NCBI RefSeq assembly: GCF_900114205.1
Contig: NZ_FOSH01000005.1
Location: 1-64,000 of the forward strand
Direction: 5' to 3'
DNA: 64,000 bases
Source: Methylophaga sulfidovorans
GTDB taxonomy: Bacteria > Pseudomonadota > Gammaproteobacteria > Nitrosococcales > Methylophagaceae
In this document: positions 29,481 to 38,237 of the stretch, in pieces
Numbering within the stretch: the stretch's first letter is position 1
Layout of the letters: every line of letters starts with the position of its first letter
Program-made: the position numbers and the translations under genes
Notes under the pieces: model-generated
Database searches by the model: none
Told to the model about the DNA's origin: nothing
The model's input: the letters and a program-made list of their open reading frames with translations, nothing else

Positions 29481-31727
29481 TTAAGCCACTCTCGCTGTCG
29501 AGATCTTTTTCACCAAAGTGGGTTCTTTATGCATGGTCATTAAACCGGGGATATCCAGAATTAATGCCACCGTGCCATCGCCAAGAATTGTTGCTCCAGC
29601 AACACCTTTCACTTTACGGAAATTCGTTTCCAGGCTTTTGATAACGACTTGCTGTTGTGCTAATAACTCATCAACAAATAAACCGACTTTATAATCTTCA
29701 CAATCAACGATAACGAGCAAACCATCTTCTAAATTATCAATCCCACCCTCAAGATTGAATACTTTTGTAAGCCGAATCAGCGGAACATATTCATCACGGA
29801 TTTTGTACAGTTCACCTTTACCCGTCACTTTATTGACTTTACTTAAATCGACCTCAACAGATTCAATAATTGAAATCAAAGGAATGATGTAACGCTGATT
29901 AGCAACCTGAATAATCTGGCCGTCCATAATCGCAAGAGTTAGCGGTAGACGAATAGTGAAAGTAGAGCCAATACCAGGGGAAGACTTGACCTCAACAACA
30001 CCGCCAAGACTGTTAATATTTTTTCTGACCACATCCATGCCCACACCACGGCCTGATAAGTCACTGACCTGATCGGCAGTAGAAAAACCGGGCAAGAAAA
30101 TGAGTTCATGAATTTTGTCAGGGGATAACGATTCATTTGGATCCACTAAGCCTTTTTCAATGGCCTTACGTAGAATTTTCTCTTCGTTTAACCCCGCACC
30201 ATCATCGCTGATTTCAATAACAATATTGCCGCCCTGATGATAAGCATTGAGCTTTAACATTCCCGTTTCGGGTTTATTCGCCGCCAGGCGTTTTTCAGGC
30301 GTTTCTAAACCATGATCCAGTGAATTACGAACAAGATGAACAAGAGGATCACCTATTTTTTCCATCACTGTTTTATCAAGTTCAGTTTGCTCACCAGTGA
30401 GTACTAACTCAACTTGTTTGCCTAATTTGCTGGTCATGTCATGCACCAGCCGCGGGAAACGGTTAAAGACGAAACTGATTGGCAACATACGAATTCGCAT
30501 AATGCTTTCTTGTAGCTCACGCGTATTACGCTCTAATTGCTCAAGTCCATCAATCAATTGCGGCAACATACTCACATCGAAATTATCACCAATCTGTCCG
30601 AGCATTGACTGAGTAATGACCAACTCACCAACCAGATTAACCAGCGAGTCGACTTTATCGGTACCAACACGAATAGAAGCATCCGGAGTAACCGCTTTCT
30701 TTTTAGGCGCAGCTTCAGTTTTTGCCTGTGTGGGAGGAGTAACCTCAGTTGAAGTAGCTGCTGGAGCTTCAGTTGCGGTTGGGACTTCGGTTGTAGTTGG
30801 TGCTTCAATTGCGTCAGGTACTTCTTCAGTTACGTTAGGAGCTTCGGCTGTTTCAGCCTCCATCAATGAACTGTCAGGAACCACAGGTTCATCAATATCT
30901 GCCTGTTCTGTTTCTGGCTCTGGTTCAGCTGTCGTAATAGCTTGTTCGTCATCAGCCTCATATTGTTCAAGCCGCTCAATACTTAACTCGCAGTCGCCAT
31001 CGACCCATTCAAACACTTCATTTATCGCTGCTTCATCAACATCACCCGATAAAGTCAGCTCCCAGCTCAGGTAACAACTTTCCGGATCAAGATCGGTAAA
31101 TGGAGGTAATTCCTCCTCATTCACCTCAACAGATAAATCACCCAGCTCGGCTAATTCATGAAACATCCGAATAGGCTCATTCCCTGTCTGGAGCAAATGA
31201 GGTAACGGTTTGAACTTAATTAACCAGGTTTGAGCTTGGGTTTGAGTTTCAGGTTGTACTCCACTGTCAGCTGTTTCAACCTCAATACTTTCAGCAGCAG
31301 GCGGCAGCTCCTCTTCTGTTGTGGCTGACTCTGCTGCAGAACCGTGTAATATCTGCTCAAGTGCATTAGAGACTTGTTCAGCTTTTTCCGTATCAATGTC
31401 TGAACCATCCTGAACAGCCGTCAGCATTTCACGTAATGTATCTACGGCTGAGAGTAAGGTCTCGATCACATCGTGACTTGCTTCCCGTTGACCATTACGG
31501 ATTTGATCAAGCAGTGTTTCTAAGCCATGTGTGAACTCGGAAATATTATTGAAGCCAAAGGTACCAGCCCCACCTTTAATCGAGTGTGCTGCACGAAAAA
31601 TACCATTGACTGTGTCATCATCGGTTTCGCCCTGTGACATGCTAAGCAAGCCACTTTCCATAATATCGAGACCTTCGAAGCTTTCTTCGAAAAACACACT
31701 ATGAAATTGTGAGACATCGATACTCAT
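29481..31727 (-). CDS. cheA: Chemotaxis histidine kinase CheA
   Basis: CheA autophosphorylates and passes phosphate to CheY and CheB. The 748-residue protein has an N-terminal Hpt domain with phosphoacceptor His48 (AAHSIKGGAGTFGF), a second domain of the type WLIKFKPLPHLLQTGNEP (about 168-260), a long Glu/Ala/Thr/Pro-rich linker (about 265-345), a dimerisation domain, an ATP-binding domain with DHGLETPEKR and GRGVGMDVV, and a C-terminal CheW-like domain. The linker composition is repetitive, which makes long antisense frames that are not genes. Confidence 0.97.
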   Translation of the reverse strand: MSIDVSQFHSVFFEESFEGLDIMESGLLSMSQGETDDDTVNGIFRAAHSIKGGAGTFGFNNISEFTHGLETLLDQIRNGQREASHDVIETLLSAVDTLREMLTAVQDGSDIDTEKAEQVSNALEQILHGSAAESATTEEELPPAAESIEVETADSGVQPETQTQAQTWLIKFKPLPHLLQTGNEPIRMFHELAELGDLSVEVNEEELPPFTDLDPESCYLSWELTLSGDVDEAAINEVFEWVDGDCELSIERLEQYEADDEQAITTAEPEPETEQADIDEPVVPDSSLMEAETAEAPNVTEEVPDAIEAPTTTEVPTATEAPAATSTEVTPPTQAKTEAAPKKKAVTPDASIRVGTDKVDSLVNLVGELVITQSMLGQIGDNFDVSMLPQLIDGLEQLERNTRELQESIMRIRMLPISFVFNRFPRLVHDMTSKLGKQVELVLTGEQTELDKTVMEKIGDPLVHLVRNSLDHGLETPEKRLAANKPETGMLKLNAYHQGGNIVIEISDDGAGLNEEKILRKAIEKGLVDPNESLSPDKIHELIFLPGFSTADQVSDLSGRGVGMDVVRKNINSLGGVVEVKSSPGIGSTFTIRLPLTLAIMDGQIIQVANQRYIIPLISIIESVEVDLSKVNKVTGKGELYKIRDEYVPLIRLTKVFNLEGGIDNLEDGLLVIVDCEDYKVGLFVDELLAQQQVVIKSLETNFRKVKGVAGATILGDGTVALILDIPGLMTMHKEPTLVKKISTARVA

Positions 31728-31731
31728 CTGA

Positions 31732-32094
31732 CTAACCCAAGACTTTTTTCACCGTCGCTAACAACTGCTCCGGATTAAAGGGTTTAATCAACCAACCTGT
31801 TGCCCCTGCAGCACGACCTTCTTGTTTCTTTTCAGGTCCCGCTTCGGTAGTAAGGACAAGAATAGGGGTAAATTTAAAACTAGCTAACTGGCGTAATTGT
31901 CGGGTGAGTGTTAACCCATCCATTACCGGCATATTGACATCGGTTATCACTAAATCAAAAGATTGTCTTTGAGCAATATCCAGCGCTTGCTTTCCATCAT
32001 CTGCGACTGTGACTTTGTGCCCGGCACCTTGAAGAGTAAAGGTAACCATCTGTCGCATTGAAGCAGAGTCATCGACTGCAAGAATATTCGCCAT
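31732..32094 (-). CDS. cheY: Chemotaxis response regulator CheY
   Basis: This 120-residue single-domain receiver has the acidic pair VDDS (8-9), phosphoacceptor Asp52 in VITDVNMPVMDG, the threonines in VLTTEAGPEKK and the lysine in GWLIKPF. It lies 4 bases before cheA, so it is probably the motor-binding CheY or the array's own regulator. No CheZ phosphatase gene lies in the window. Confidence 0.95.
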   Translation of the reverse strand: MANILAVDDSASMRQMVTFTLQGAGHKVTVADDGKQALDIAQRQSFDLVITDVNMPVMDGLTLTRQLRQLASFKFTPILVLTTEAGPEKKQEGRAAGATGWLIKPFNPEQLLATVKKVLG

Positions 32095-32125
32095 AACAAA
32101 AAGCTCCTTGTCTCAAAATGAATTT

Positions 32126-32404
32126 TTATTGTGCATAAAATGCTTTGATACCTAAATTATCGACAGCATCAGAAAAAAGTTGACTGGGACTTGACCAAAT
32201 AACAACTAGTCCTTGAACTTGAGCATCTCGATGGAATGCATAAAAAAGCTGGATAACAGCCGTATCAATACGTTCAATTTGACTTAGATTAATTTGAATA
32301 GCCTGACCTTCAGCCATCGCCATTAACAATTGCGCGTATAAATCTGCCGCTTGTGCAATGGTGACGGATTCCGCACAGTCGACTTCGATAATTGTCTCAG
32401 CCAT
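32126..32404 (-). CDS. STAS-domain protein of the chemotaxis operon
   Basis: The 92-residue protein is a single STAS domain (anti-sigma-factor-antagonist fold). Residues 37-70 read IQINLSQIERIDTAVIQLFYAFHRDA, with a threonine (IDTAV) at the place where the phosphorylatable serine usually sits. Its role in chemotaxis is not known. It is the first gene after the sigma28-like promoter and is 31 bases before cheY. Confidence 0.85.
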   Translation of the reverse strand: MAETIIEVDCAESVTIAQAADLYAQLLMAMAEGQAIQINLSQIERIDTAVIQLFYAFHRDAQVQGLVVIWSSPSQLFSDAVDNLGIKAFYAQ

Positions 32405-32498
32405 ATTTCTGCCTCTGTTAATAAAAACGGGGATGAATACGCATCGTTAGCAACCCTAACGCCTACGTCAAACCGTTGTTATTCATATCTTTCAAATG

Positions 32499-32525
32499 AT
32501 ATCGGCCGGCTTCTCAAAAAAATTA
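32499..32525 (-). promoter_or_regulatory. Sigma28 (FliA) promoter of the chemotaxis operon
   Basis: The minus strand has TAAT, 15 bases, then GCCGATAT, against the consensus TAAA-N15-GCCGATAA (10 of 12 positions). It lies about 95 bases before the STAS gene, in the gap after fliJ. It would place the whole che operon in the late flagellar class. Confidence 0.7.
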
Positions 32526-32560
32526 TCCTAATTTTGTCTGATTTTCTAAATCGAGTGCTT

Positions 32561-33007
32561 TTATTTCTTTCGGTTTCTCAGCCATACACCATTTGTATGC
32601 TCATCCGTTTCAGCTTGTTCTCTTTTTAATTGTTTCTTGAGTTCTGTTGCTTCATATCTCGCCATCAAAGCATCGATCGCTTGTTCTTTATTTCGGGCCT
32701 GCAACCAAAGCTGTTGTTGCTGTACCACTTTTTGATTGGCTGATTTGACCTGGGATTCCTGGCTGAGAATAGCTTGATCTAGTTTGGCTAAAAAGCTTCT
32801 CAGATCAAGGGCTTTTTTGGCAGTCATGACCATCGGGTCATCTTGTCGAAATCGGGCTAAATACTCGGCCCGATATTGAAGGAGATCATCCAGCTGGAAT
32901 TGCTCCTGCTGGAGTAAGGCATTTTGTTGGCCAAGTTTTTGTAACTCGGACTCTGTCGCTTTCCGAGCCATTTCGATAACAGGATCAAGTTTTCGACTAC
33001 GACTCAT
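32561..33007 (-). CDS. fliJ: Flagellar export chaperone FliJ
   Basis: FliJ is a soluble coiled-coil component of the flagellar export ATPase complex. The 148-residue protein is almost wholly helical and rich in Gln, Glu, Leu and Arg, with LDPVIEMARKATESELQKLG near the N-terminus. It lies directly after fliI, the normal position, and its length matches the family (about 147 residues in E. coli). Confidence 0.88.
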   Translation of the reverse strand: MSRSRKLDPVIEMARKATESELQKLGQQNALLQQEQFQLDDLLQYRAEYLARFRQDDPMVMTAKKALDLRSFLAKLDQAILSQESQVKSANQKVVQQQQLWLQARNKEQAIDALMARYEATELKKQLKREQAETDEHTNGVWLRNRKK

Positions 33008-33034
33008 TTATCAACTCCACCTTGAGCAATAATA

Positions 33035-34459
33035 TTAAAAACGTCGGGTATTACTATCCATCAACATCGGTGTCTGTGCCACATTCTGCTGTTGGTTTTG
33101 TAATTGATTTCTTAACTCAAGCACTTGCTTCAAACGCTGATCACTTTGTTGCCAGTTGACCGCTTCATTCATGCCTTGTCTCAATAATTGTCGCAGGGCA
33201 GGAAACATAGCTATGGATTCATCAATAGCAGGGTCACTCCCCTTACTATAAGCCCCTACACTAATAAGATCTTGGTTTTGTCTATAAGTAGAGTAAATCT
33301 GCTTGAATTGCTGCGCTTGTTTTAAGTGTTCTTCATCTACAATATGAGGCATAACACGACTTATTGAGGCTTCTACATCAATCGCCGGATAGTGTCCCGA
33401 CTCGGCCAGTTGTCTTGATAAAACAATATGCCCATCCAATATTGCCCGAGCCGCATCTGCCACTGGATCCTGCTGATCATCACCTTCAGTTAATACAGTA
33501 TAAATAGCCGTAATAGCACCACCATCAACAGCCCCATTACCAGCTCGTTCAACCAATTGCGGTAATAAGGAGAAAACTGAAGGCGGATAACCCTTCGTTG
33601 CCGGTGGTTCACCAATCGCCAAAGCAATTTCACGCTGTGCCTGAGCAAAGCGTGTCAAGGAATCCATTAATAATAGAACCTGCTGGCCTTTATCCCGAAA
33701 ATATTCGGCAATGCTGGTTGCCAGCATAGCACCATGCAATCGCATTAATGGTGAATGATCGGCAGGAGACGCTACCACCACGGATCGTGCCATGCCTTCT
33801 TCACCCAGAATATCTTCAATAAACTCTTTTACTTCTCGACCACGCTCACCAATCAAACCTACCACGATGACATCGGCTTCAGTAAATCGCGTCATCATGC
33901 CTAACAACACACTTTTACCAACACCACTACCGGCAAACAGACCCATACGCTGACCGCGACCAATACTCAGCAAGGCATTAATACTCTGTACCCCAACATC
34001 AAGATGTTGACGAATAGGCGAGCGCGCCAGGGGATTCACAGGTTCGCCGTGCAAAGGCACTTTGTCATGGACTCTTAAAGGACCTTTACCATCCAGTGGT
34101 TTGCCTGCCCCATCCACCACCCGACCCAGCATGGCTTCACCTACAGGTACTTGAGAATCACTTCGTATCGGCCGGACTTTAGCATTTGGCACTAATCCAC
34201 GCATATCGCCTGTGGGCATCAGGAATGTGGTTTCACCTGAGAAGCCCACCACTTCCGCTTCGATGGGCTTTTGGCCTTTGCCAATAATCTCACAGCGACT
34301 TCCCATGGGCACCTGAAAACCAACCGCTTCCAGTGTTAACCCGACCATCCTGGTCAATCGTCCTTCAATCAACACACTCTGCTCATCATCCGTATCCAAT
34401 CGCTGCTGATATTGCATCAGCTTATTTTGTAATTTGGATTGGCGTTCAATATTACTCAT
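33035..34459 (-). CDS. fliI: Flagellum-specific ATP synthase FliI
   Basis: FliI is the hexameric export ATPase. The 474-residue protein has the Walker A motif [14 protein letters not shown], Walker [18 protein letters not shown], and the family [20 protein letters not shown]. The start at 34459 (MSNIERQSK) overlaps the fliH end by 8 bases and gives the usual length; a longer frame to 34483 would add eight residues. Confidence 0.97.
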   Translation of the reverse strand: MSNIERQSKLQNKLMQYQQRLDTDDEQSVLIEGRLTRMVGLTLEAVGFQVPMGSRCEIIGKGQKPIEAEVVGFSGETTFLMPTGDMRGLVPNAKVRPIRSDSQVPVGEAMLGRVVDGAGKPLDGKGPLRVHDKVPLHGEPVNPLARSPIRQHLDVGVQSINALLSIGRGQRMGLFAGSGVGKSVLLGMMTRFTEADVIVVGLIGERGREVKEFIEDILGEEGMARSVVVASPADHSPLMRLHGAMLATSIAEYFRDKGQQVLLLMDSLTRFAQAQREIALAIGEPPATKGYPPSVFSLLPQLVERAGNGAVDGGAITAIYTVLTEGDDQQDPVADAARAILDGHIVLSRQLAESGHYPAIDVEASISRVMPHIVDEEHLKQAQQFKQIYSTYRQNQDLISVGAYSKGSDPAIDESIAMFPALRQLLRQGMNEAVNWQQSDQRLKQVLELRNQLQNQQQNVAQTPMLMDSNTRRF

Positions 34460-35144
34460 CGTTAGCGTCTCTTTCATCACCAAGCACTTTATTGATGATG
34501 CTATTCAATCTGGACTCGACTGTAGCATCGACGCTGGTATCAGACGTTTCTAATCGCAGGCCACCACGAGTAAGTAAAGGATCTTCTATCCATTGGTACT
34601 TACCTGAATCGTGTTCTAAAGACAAACCTTTTTGGATAATGTGCAGGTCGTCAGGGTGAACATAAATTTTGAGTTGACGATCACTGATAGGCAAGGCTTC
34701 TAAAGCCGCCCGCATAGCGCCAATAACGTGTTCAGGTTGATGTTTTAGCTCTCGACGTACTAACTGGCGCGTCATGGTAATAGCCAGATTAACTAAATCT
34801 TTTTCCAGAATCTCATCTAGTTCTGTCAGCGGTTGCTGTAAAGTATTGAGCATCTGCTGAAGCTTTTCGACCTGCAACTGAATATCTTTCAGCCCTGCTT
34901 CCTGGCCATCGGCAAAACCAGCCTGGTGGCCTTCTTCATAGCCAACTTTGTAGCCTTCTTCCTGAGCTTGTTGTTGTAACGCTTCAATGGCTTTGACATC
35001 AAGAACTTGTGGAGCATCCTTATCATCCACATCCGTCACTGCGACCATTCTTGGCGCTTCCCAACGTTTTATGGCATCAGCAATTTCATCGGCAGATAAA
35101 ACATCGGCTTGTTTGGTAACAAGCGTGTCATCAGACGAAGTCAT
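34452..35144 (-). CDS. fliH: Flagellar assembly protein FliH
   Basis: FliH regulates FliI and tethers it to the export gate. The 230-residue protein has the Gly-rich repeat region [20 protein letters not shown] typical of FliH, and a C-terminal domain with [24 protein letters not shown] and the VHPDDL segment. The start at 35144 is preceded by GGAGG and overlaps the fliG end by 14 bases; fliI overlaps its end. Confidence 0.94.
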   Translation of the reverse strand: MTSSDDTLVTKQADVLSADEIADAIKRWEAPRMVAVTDVDDKDAPQVLDVKAIEALQQQAQEEGYKVGYEEGHQAGFADGQEAGLKDIQLQVEKLQQMLNTLQQPLTELDEILEKDLVNLAITMTRQLVRRELKHQPEHVIGAMRAALEALPISDRQLKIYVHPDDLHIIQKGLSLEHDSGKYQWIEDPLLTRGGLRLETSDTSVDATVESRLNSIINKVLGDERDANDE

Positions 35145-36141
35145 CACCTGCACCTCCGCCTAGCATGATTTCGCCCTTATCAGACAAGCTTCGTGCTGTA
35201 GCAAGAATGGCTTTTTGCGCTGCCTCTACATCGCTCAAACGAACAGGTCCCATTGCTTCTAAATCATCACGCATCATTTCACCGGCACGTTGTGACATAT
35301 TACGCAGGAATTTCTCTTTCAATGCGTCATCAGCACCTTTTAAAGCCAGCTGCAATTGATCTGTTTGAATTTCACGCATCAAGGTCTGCATGCCACGATC
35401 ATCCACATCGATAAGGTTTTCAAAGACAAACATAAGATCTTCGATATTCTGTCCAAGATCGGGCTCGCTCTCTTTGATTTTTTCCATAATCGCCGCTTCA
35501 GAAGTACCATCAACAAAGTTGAGAATGTCAGCCGCTGTTTTCAGACCACCCACCATGGTTGACTGTGCACCCGCTGCTCCACTGAATTGTTTTTCCAGAA
35601 TTTCGTTAAGTTCTGTCAAAGCAGAAGGTTGAACACCATCGAGTGTCGCAATCCGTAAGATAATATTTGCCTGATCCCTTGATGGGAATTGTGACAAAAC
35701 ACCTGCCGCCTGATCTGCATCCAGGAAGGAACAGACAATGGCAATGATCTGTGGATGCTCAAGACGAATAATTTCATAAATGCCTCTGGCATCCATCCAT
35801 TTGAGCTGTTCCAGACCATTAGTATTACTGCCAGATAAAATACGATCTAATAAGCTACCAGCACGATCTTCACCTAATGCGCCCACCAGCATTTTACGAA
35901 CATAATCGTGAGAGCCGATACCCAGTCCAGTTTCCTGTTCCACAGTAATCACAAAACTGTTTAATACTGATTGGACTTCTTCGCGCGTGACATTCTGTAA
36001 AGTCGCCATCGCCTGACCGACTTTCTGGACCTCTTTAGGTCCCATATGTTTTAAAATGGCTGCCGCTTCTTCCTCTCCGATTGAGCGTAAAAAAACAGCC
36101 GCCTTTTCAGTGCCTGTCAGTTTTCTGAGTTCTTCTGCCAT
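35131..36141 (-). CDS. fliG: Flagellar motor switch protein FliG
   Basis: FliG is the rotor protein that contacts the stator and FliM/FliF. The 336-residue protein has the EHPQIIAIV middle-domain motif and the C-terminal torque helix region with DDLEAMGPVRLSDVEAAQKAI, carrying the charged residues expected. Its start overlaps the fliF stop by one base. Confidence 0.97.
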   Translation of the reverse strand: MAEELRKLTGTEKAAVFLRSIGEEEAAAILKHMGPKEVQKVGQAMATLQNVTREEVQSVLNSFVITVEQETGLGIGSHDYVRKMLVGALGEDRAGSLLDRILSGSNTNGLEQLKWMDARGIYEIIRLEHPQIIAIVCSFLDADQAAGVLSQFPSRDQANIILRIATLDGVQPSALTELNEILEKQFSGAAGAQSTMVGGLKTAADILNFVDGTSEAAIMEKIKESEPDLGQNIEDLMFVFENLIDVDDRGMQTLMREIQTDQLQLALKGADDALKEKFLRNMSQRAGEMMRDDLEAMGPVRLSDVEAAQKAILATARSLSDKGEIMLGGGAGDDFV

Positions 36142-37829
36142 TAGGCATCACCCGCCGTCCAATTCTTGACCACTTGCGCCACCAGCGCAGGGTCCTGTTG
36201 CACTAAACTTCGGACATTAGACAGTTGTTCTTCCATCTTTTCCGAACCAGTGGTCAGTTTAGCAATCTCTTCACCACTAGCGCTACTTCTGGCTAAAACT
36301 GCTTCAGGCGATAAATTTTCATCATCATTGTCAGAGACAGGCACTTTCGTCATATCTCTGAACGCTGGACGAATCACACCAAAGATAAGGAATAGAACCA
36401 CAAGTGCACCGCCAACTTGTTTCGCTAAGTTCCAAACCCAAGGCTCTTCCCAGATGGGTTTTTCTGGCAAAGCTTCAACCGCTTCTGGCGCCATAAATGG
36501 GGCATTAACCACATTCAAACTGTCGCCACGTGCTTTGCTAAATCCAATCGCATCCATCACCAACGCATTTATCCGTGTCATTTCTGACTCTGATAGAGGT
36601 TGGGATGTGACATTCCCTTCCGCATCGACATTACGTTTTTCATCAACAAGTACAGCCACGCTTAACTTTCTAACATTGCCTGGCGCCATGCGGGTATGAC
36701 TGATCGTACGGTCTAATTCAAAGTTACGAGTCGTACTTTTTCTGCTTGACTCCGGTGTTGTCGTTTTCGTTTCGGCGTCTGTTCCATCTGCAGCATTATC
36801 TGGAGCTGTTTGTTCAGGAGCAACACCACCACCAGGCGGTTGATTGCTCAGTGCGCCGGGCACACCAAATGGACCACCACTGCCGACACGCTCTTCTTCC
36901 TGAAGCTGTTCGCTTCTGACTGCCGTCATGTCTGGATTATAACTTTCATGTGTTTGTTCAGACATTGTAAAGTCGATATCTGCGACAACTTGAGCACGGA
37001 CGCCATTCATACCGACAATCGGTGACAGGATATTCTCAATACGGTCGATATAGATCTGCTCAACTTTACGTGTGTATTCAAGTTGAGTATCACTCATCGC
37101 CACGCCGGCAGCACGTTCAGGCTGTGTTAACAAATTACCACGCTGATCAACAATCGTTACATCGGCATTTTTCATATCTGGCACACTGGATGCCACCATA
37201 TGAGTGATGGCAGCAACCTGAGATTCATCCAATGTTCTGCCTGCATATAGATGTACAACAACCGAGGCGGTGGGGTCTTTACGATCACGTACAAAAACAG
37301 ACTGTTTCGGAATAGCCAAATGCACACGAGCACTTCTGACATTATTAAGTTCGGCTATGGAACGCGATAATTCTTCTTCCATCGCACGTTGATAACGGGC
37401 CCGCTCAATAAACTGACTGGTTCCAAAACCTTGATCTTTATTCAGCATTTCCATGCCTAAAGCTGCACTTCTGGGCAAGCCCTCTGCAGCTAATTTCATA
37501 CGCAATGTTTGCAAGTCACCTGCCGGAACCAACACGGCACCGGTAGTCGGATCTAATTTGTAATCCACATTCATTTGCTGCAAAACATCGACGACTTCAG
37601 AAGACTCCGCCGGTGCCATATTGCCAAAAAGTACCTGATAAGACGGCGTTTGTGACCACATCAGTACATAACCACCGACAGCGATACTGGCAGCAATAGC
37701 TAATAAAAATAGAACCTGCTTAACCACAGGTTGTCGTGAAATATTAGCTTGCATGGCGCCCAGGGCCGTCGTTGGCCGGGCTGCTGACATATTTGCTTGT
37801 GGGCCGGTAGTAGCAGGTGCGTTTTCCAT
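36141..37829 (-). CDS. fliF: Flagellar MS-ring protein FliF
   Basis: FliF forms the MS ring. The 562-residue protein has a cytoplasmic N-terminus, a first membrane helix (about 40-60), ring-building motifs with LPRSAALGMEMLNKDQGFGTSQF and RSARVHLAIPKQSVFVRD, a Gly/Pro/Thr-rich low-complexity loop (about 310-360), a second membrane helix (about 465-485), and the C-terminal FliG-binding tail ending VAQVVKNWTAGDA. Length and order are normal. Confidence 0.97.
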   Translation of the reverse strand: MENAPATTGPQANMSAARPTTALGAMQANISRQPVVKQVLFLLAIAASIAVGGYVLMWSQTPSYQVLFGNMAPAESSEVVDVLQQMNVDYKLDPTTGAVLVPAGDLQTLRMKLAAEGLPRSAALGMEMLNKDQGFGTSQFIERARYQRAMEEELSRSIAELNNVRSARVHLAIPKQSVFVRDRKDPTASVVVHLYAGRTLDESQVAAITHMVASSVPDMKNADVTIVDQRGNLLTQPERAAGVAMSDTQLEYTRKVEQIYIDRIENILSPIVGMNGVRAQVVADIDFTMSEQTHESYNPDMTAVRSEQLQEEERVGSGGPFGVPGALSNQPPGGGVAPEQTAPDNAADGTDAETKTTTPESSRKSTTRNFELDRTISHTRMAPGNVRKLSVAVLVDEKRNVDAEGNVTSQPLSESEMTRINALVMDAIGFSKARGDSLNVVNAPFMAPEAVEALPEKPIWEEPWVWNLAKQVGGALVVLFLIFGVIRPAFRDMTKVPVSDNDDENLSPEAVLARSSASGEEIAKLTTGSEKMEEQLSNVRSLVQQDPALVAQVVKNWTAGDA

Positions 37830-37859
37830 ATATTGTCTCTACTCAGAAATGTTCGTCGA

Positions 37860-38195
37860 CTAAATCGACATACGCATAACTTCTTGATATGCCTCAATCA
37901 GCTTGTTTCTGACTTGTAAGGTGGCTTCAAAGGCAACACCGGCTTTTTCTGATGCAATCATGACGTCTGCCAGATTGACATTGGGATCGCCAAGTTCAAA
38001 CGAGGTTTTTAAGTCACCTGATGTTTTTTGCAAATTATTGACTTCACCTATCGCTTGTTTCATCACGTTTCCAAAATCAACCCGACCGTTGTTTTCGGCA
38101 TTATCGGCCGATAGTGGTTGTGTTGCAGGTGATGCTTGGGCTTGCAAAGCTCGCATTTGGGTAAGTAGTTGATTCGGATCGATAGCTTTGATCAT
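37860..38195 (-). CDS. fliE: Flagellar hook-basal body protein FliE
   Basis: FliE joins the MS ring to the rod and is exported. The 111-residue protein has the C-terminal family region SFELGDPNVNLADVMIASEKAGVAFEATLQVRNKLIEAYQEVMRMSI. It is the first gene of fliEFGHIJ, and a sigma54 promoter lies 46 bases upstream inside the end of flrC. Confidence 0.95.
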   Translation of the reverse strand: MIKAIDPNQLLTQMRALQAQASPATQPLSADNAENNGRVDFGNVMKQAIGEVNNLQKTSGDLKTSFELGDPNVNLADVMIASEKAGVAFEATLQVRNKLIEAYQEVMRMSI

Positions 38196-38237
38196 GATTC
38201 TCTGAACTCCGCTTAAAAAATGACGCTGTTAGTTGCT

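Noticed and set aside
30616-31074. 152-residue open frame on the plus strand, antisense to cheA
   Set aside because: It mirrors the repetitive Glu/Ala/Thr/Pro linker of CheA, is low in complexity, and has no ribosome binding site or neighbours. It is a shadow of cheA.
36166-36699. 177-residue open frame antisense to fliF
   Set aside because: It lies wholly inside fliF, on the opposite strand, with no sign of a real gene.
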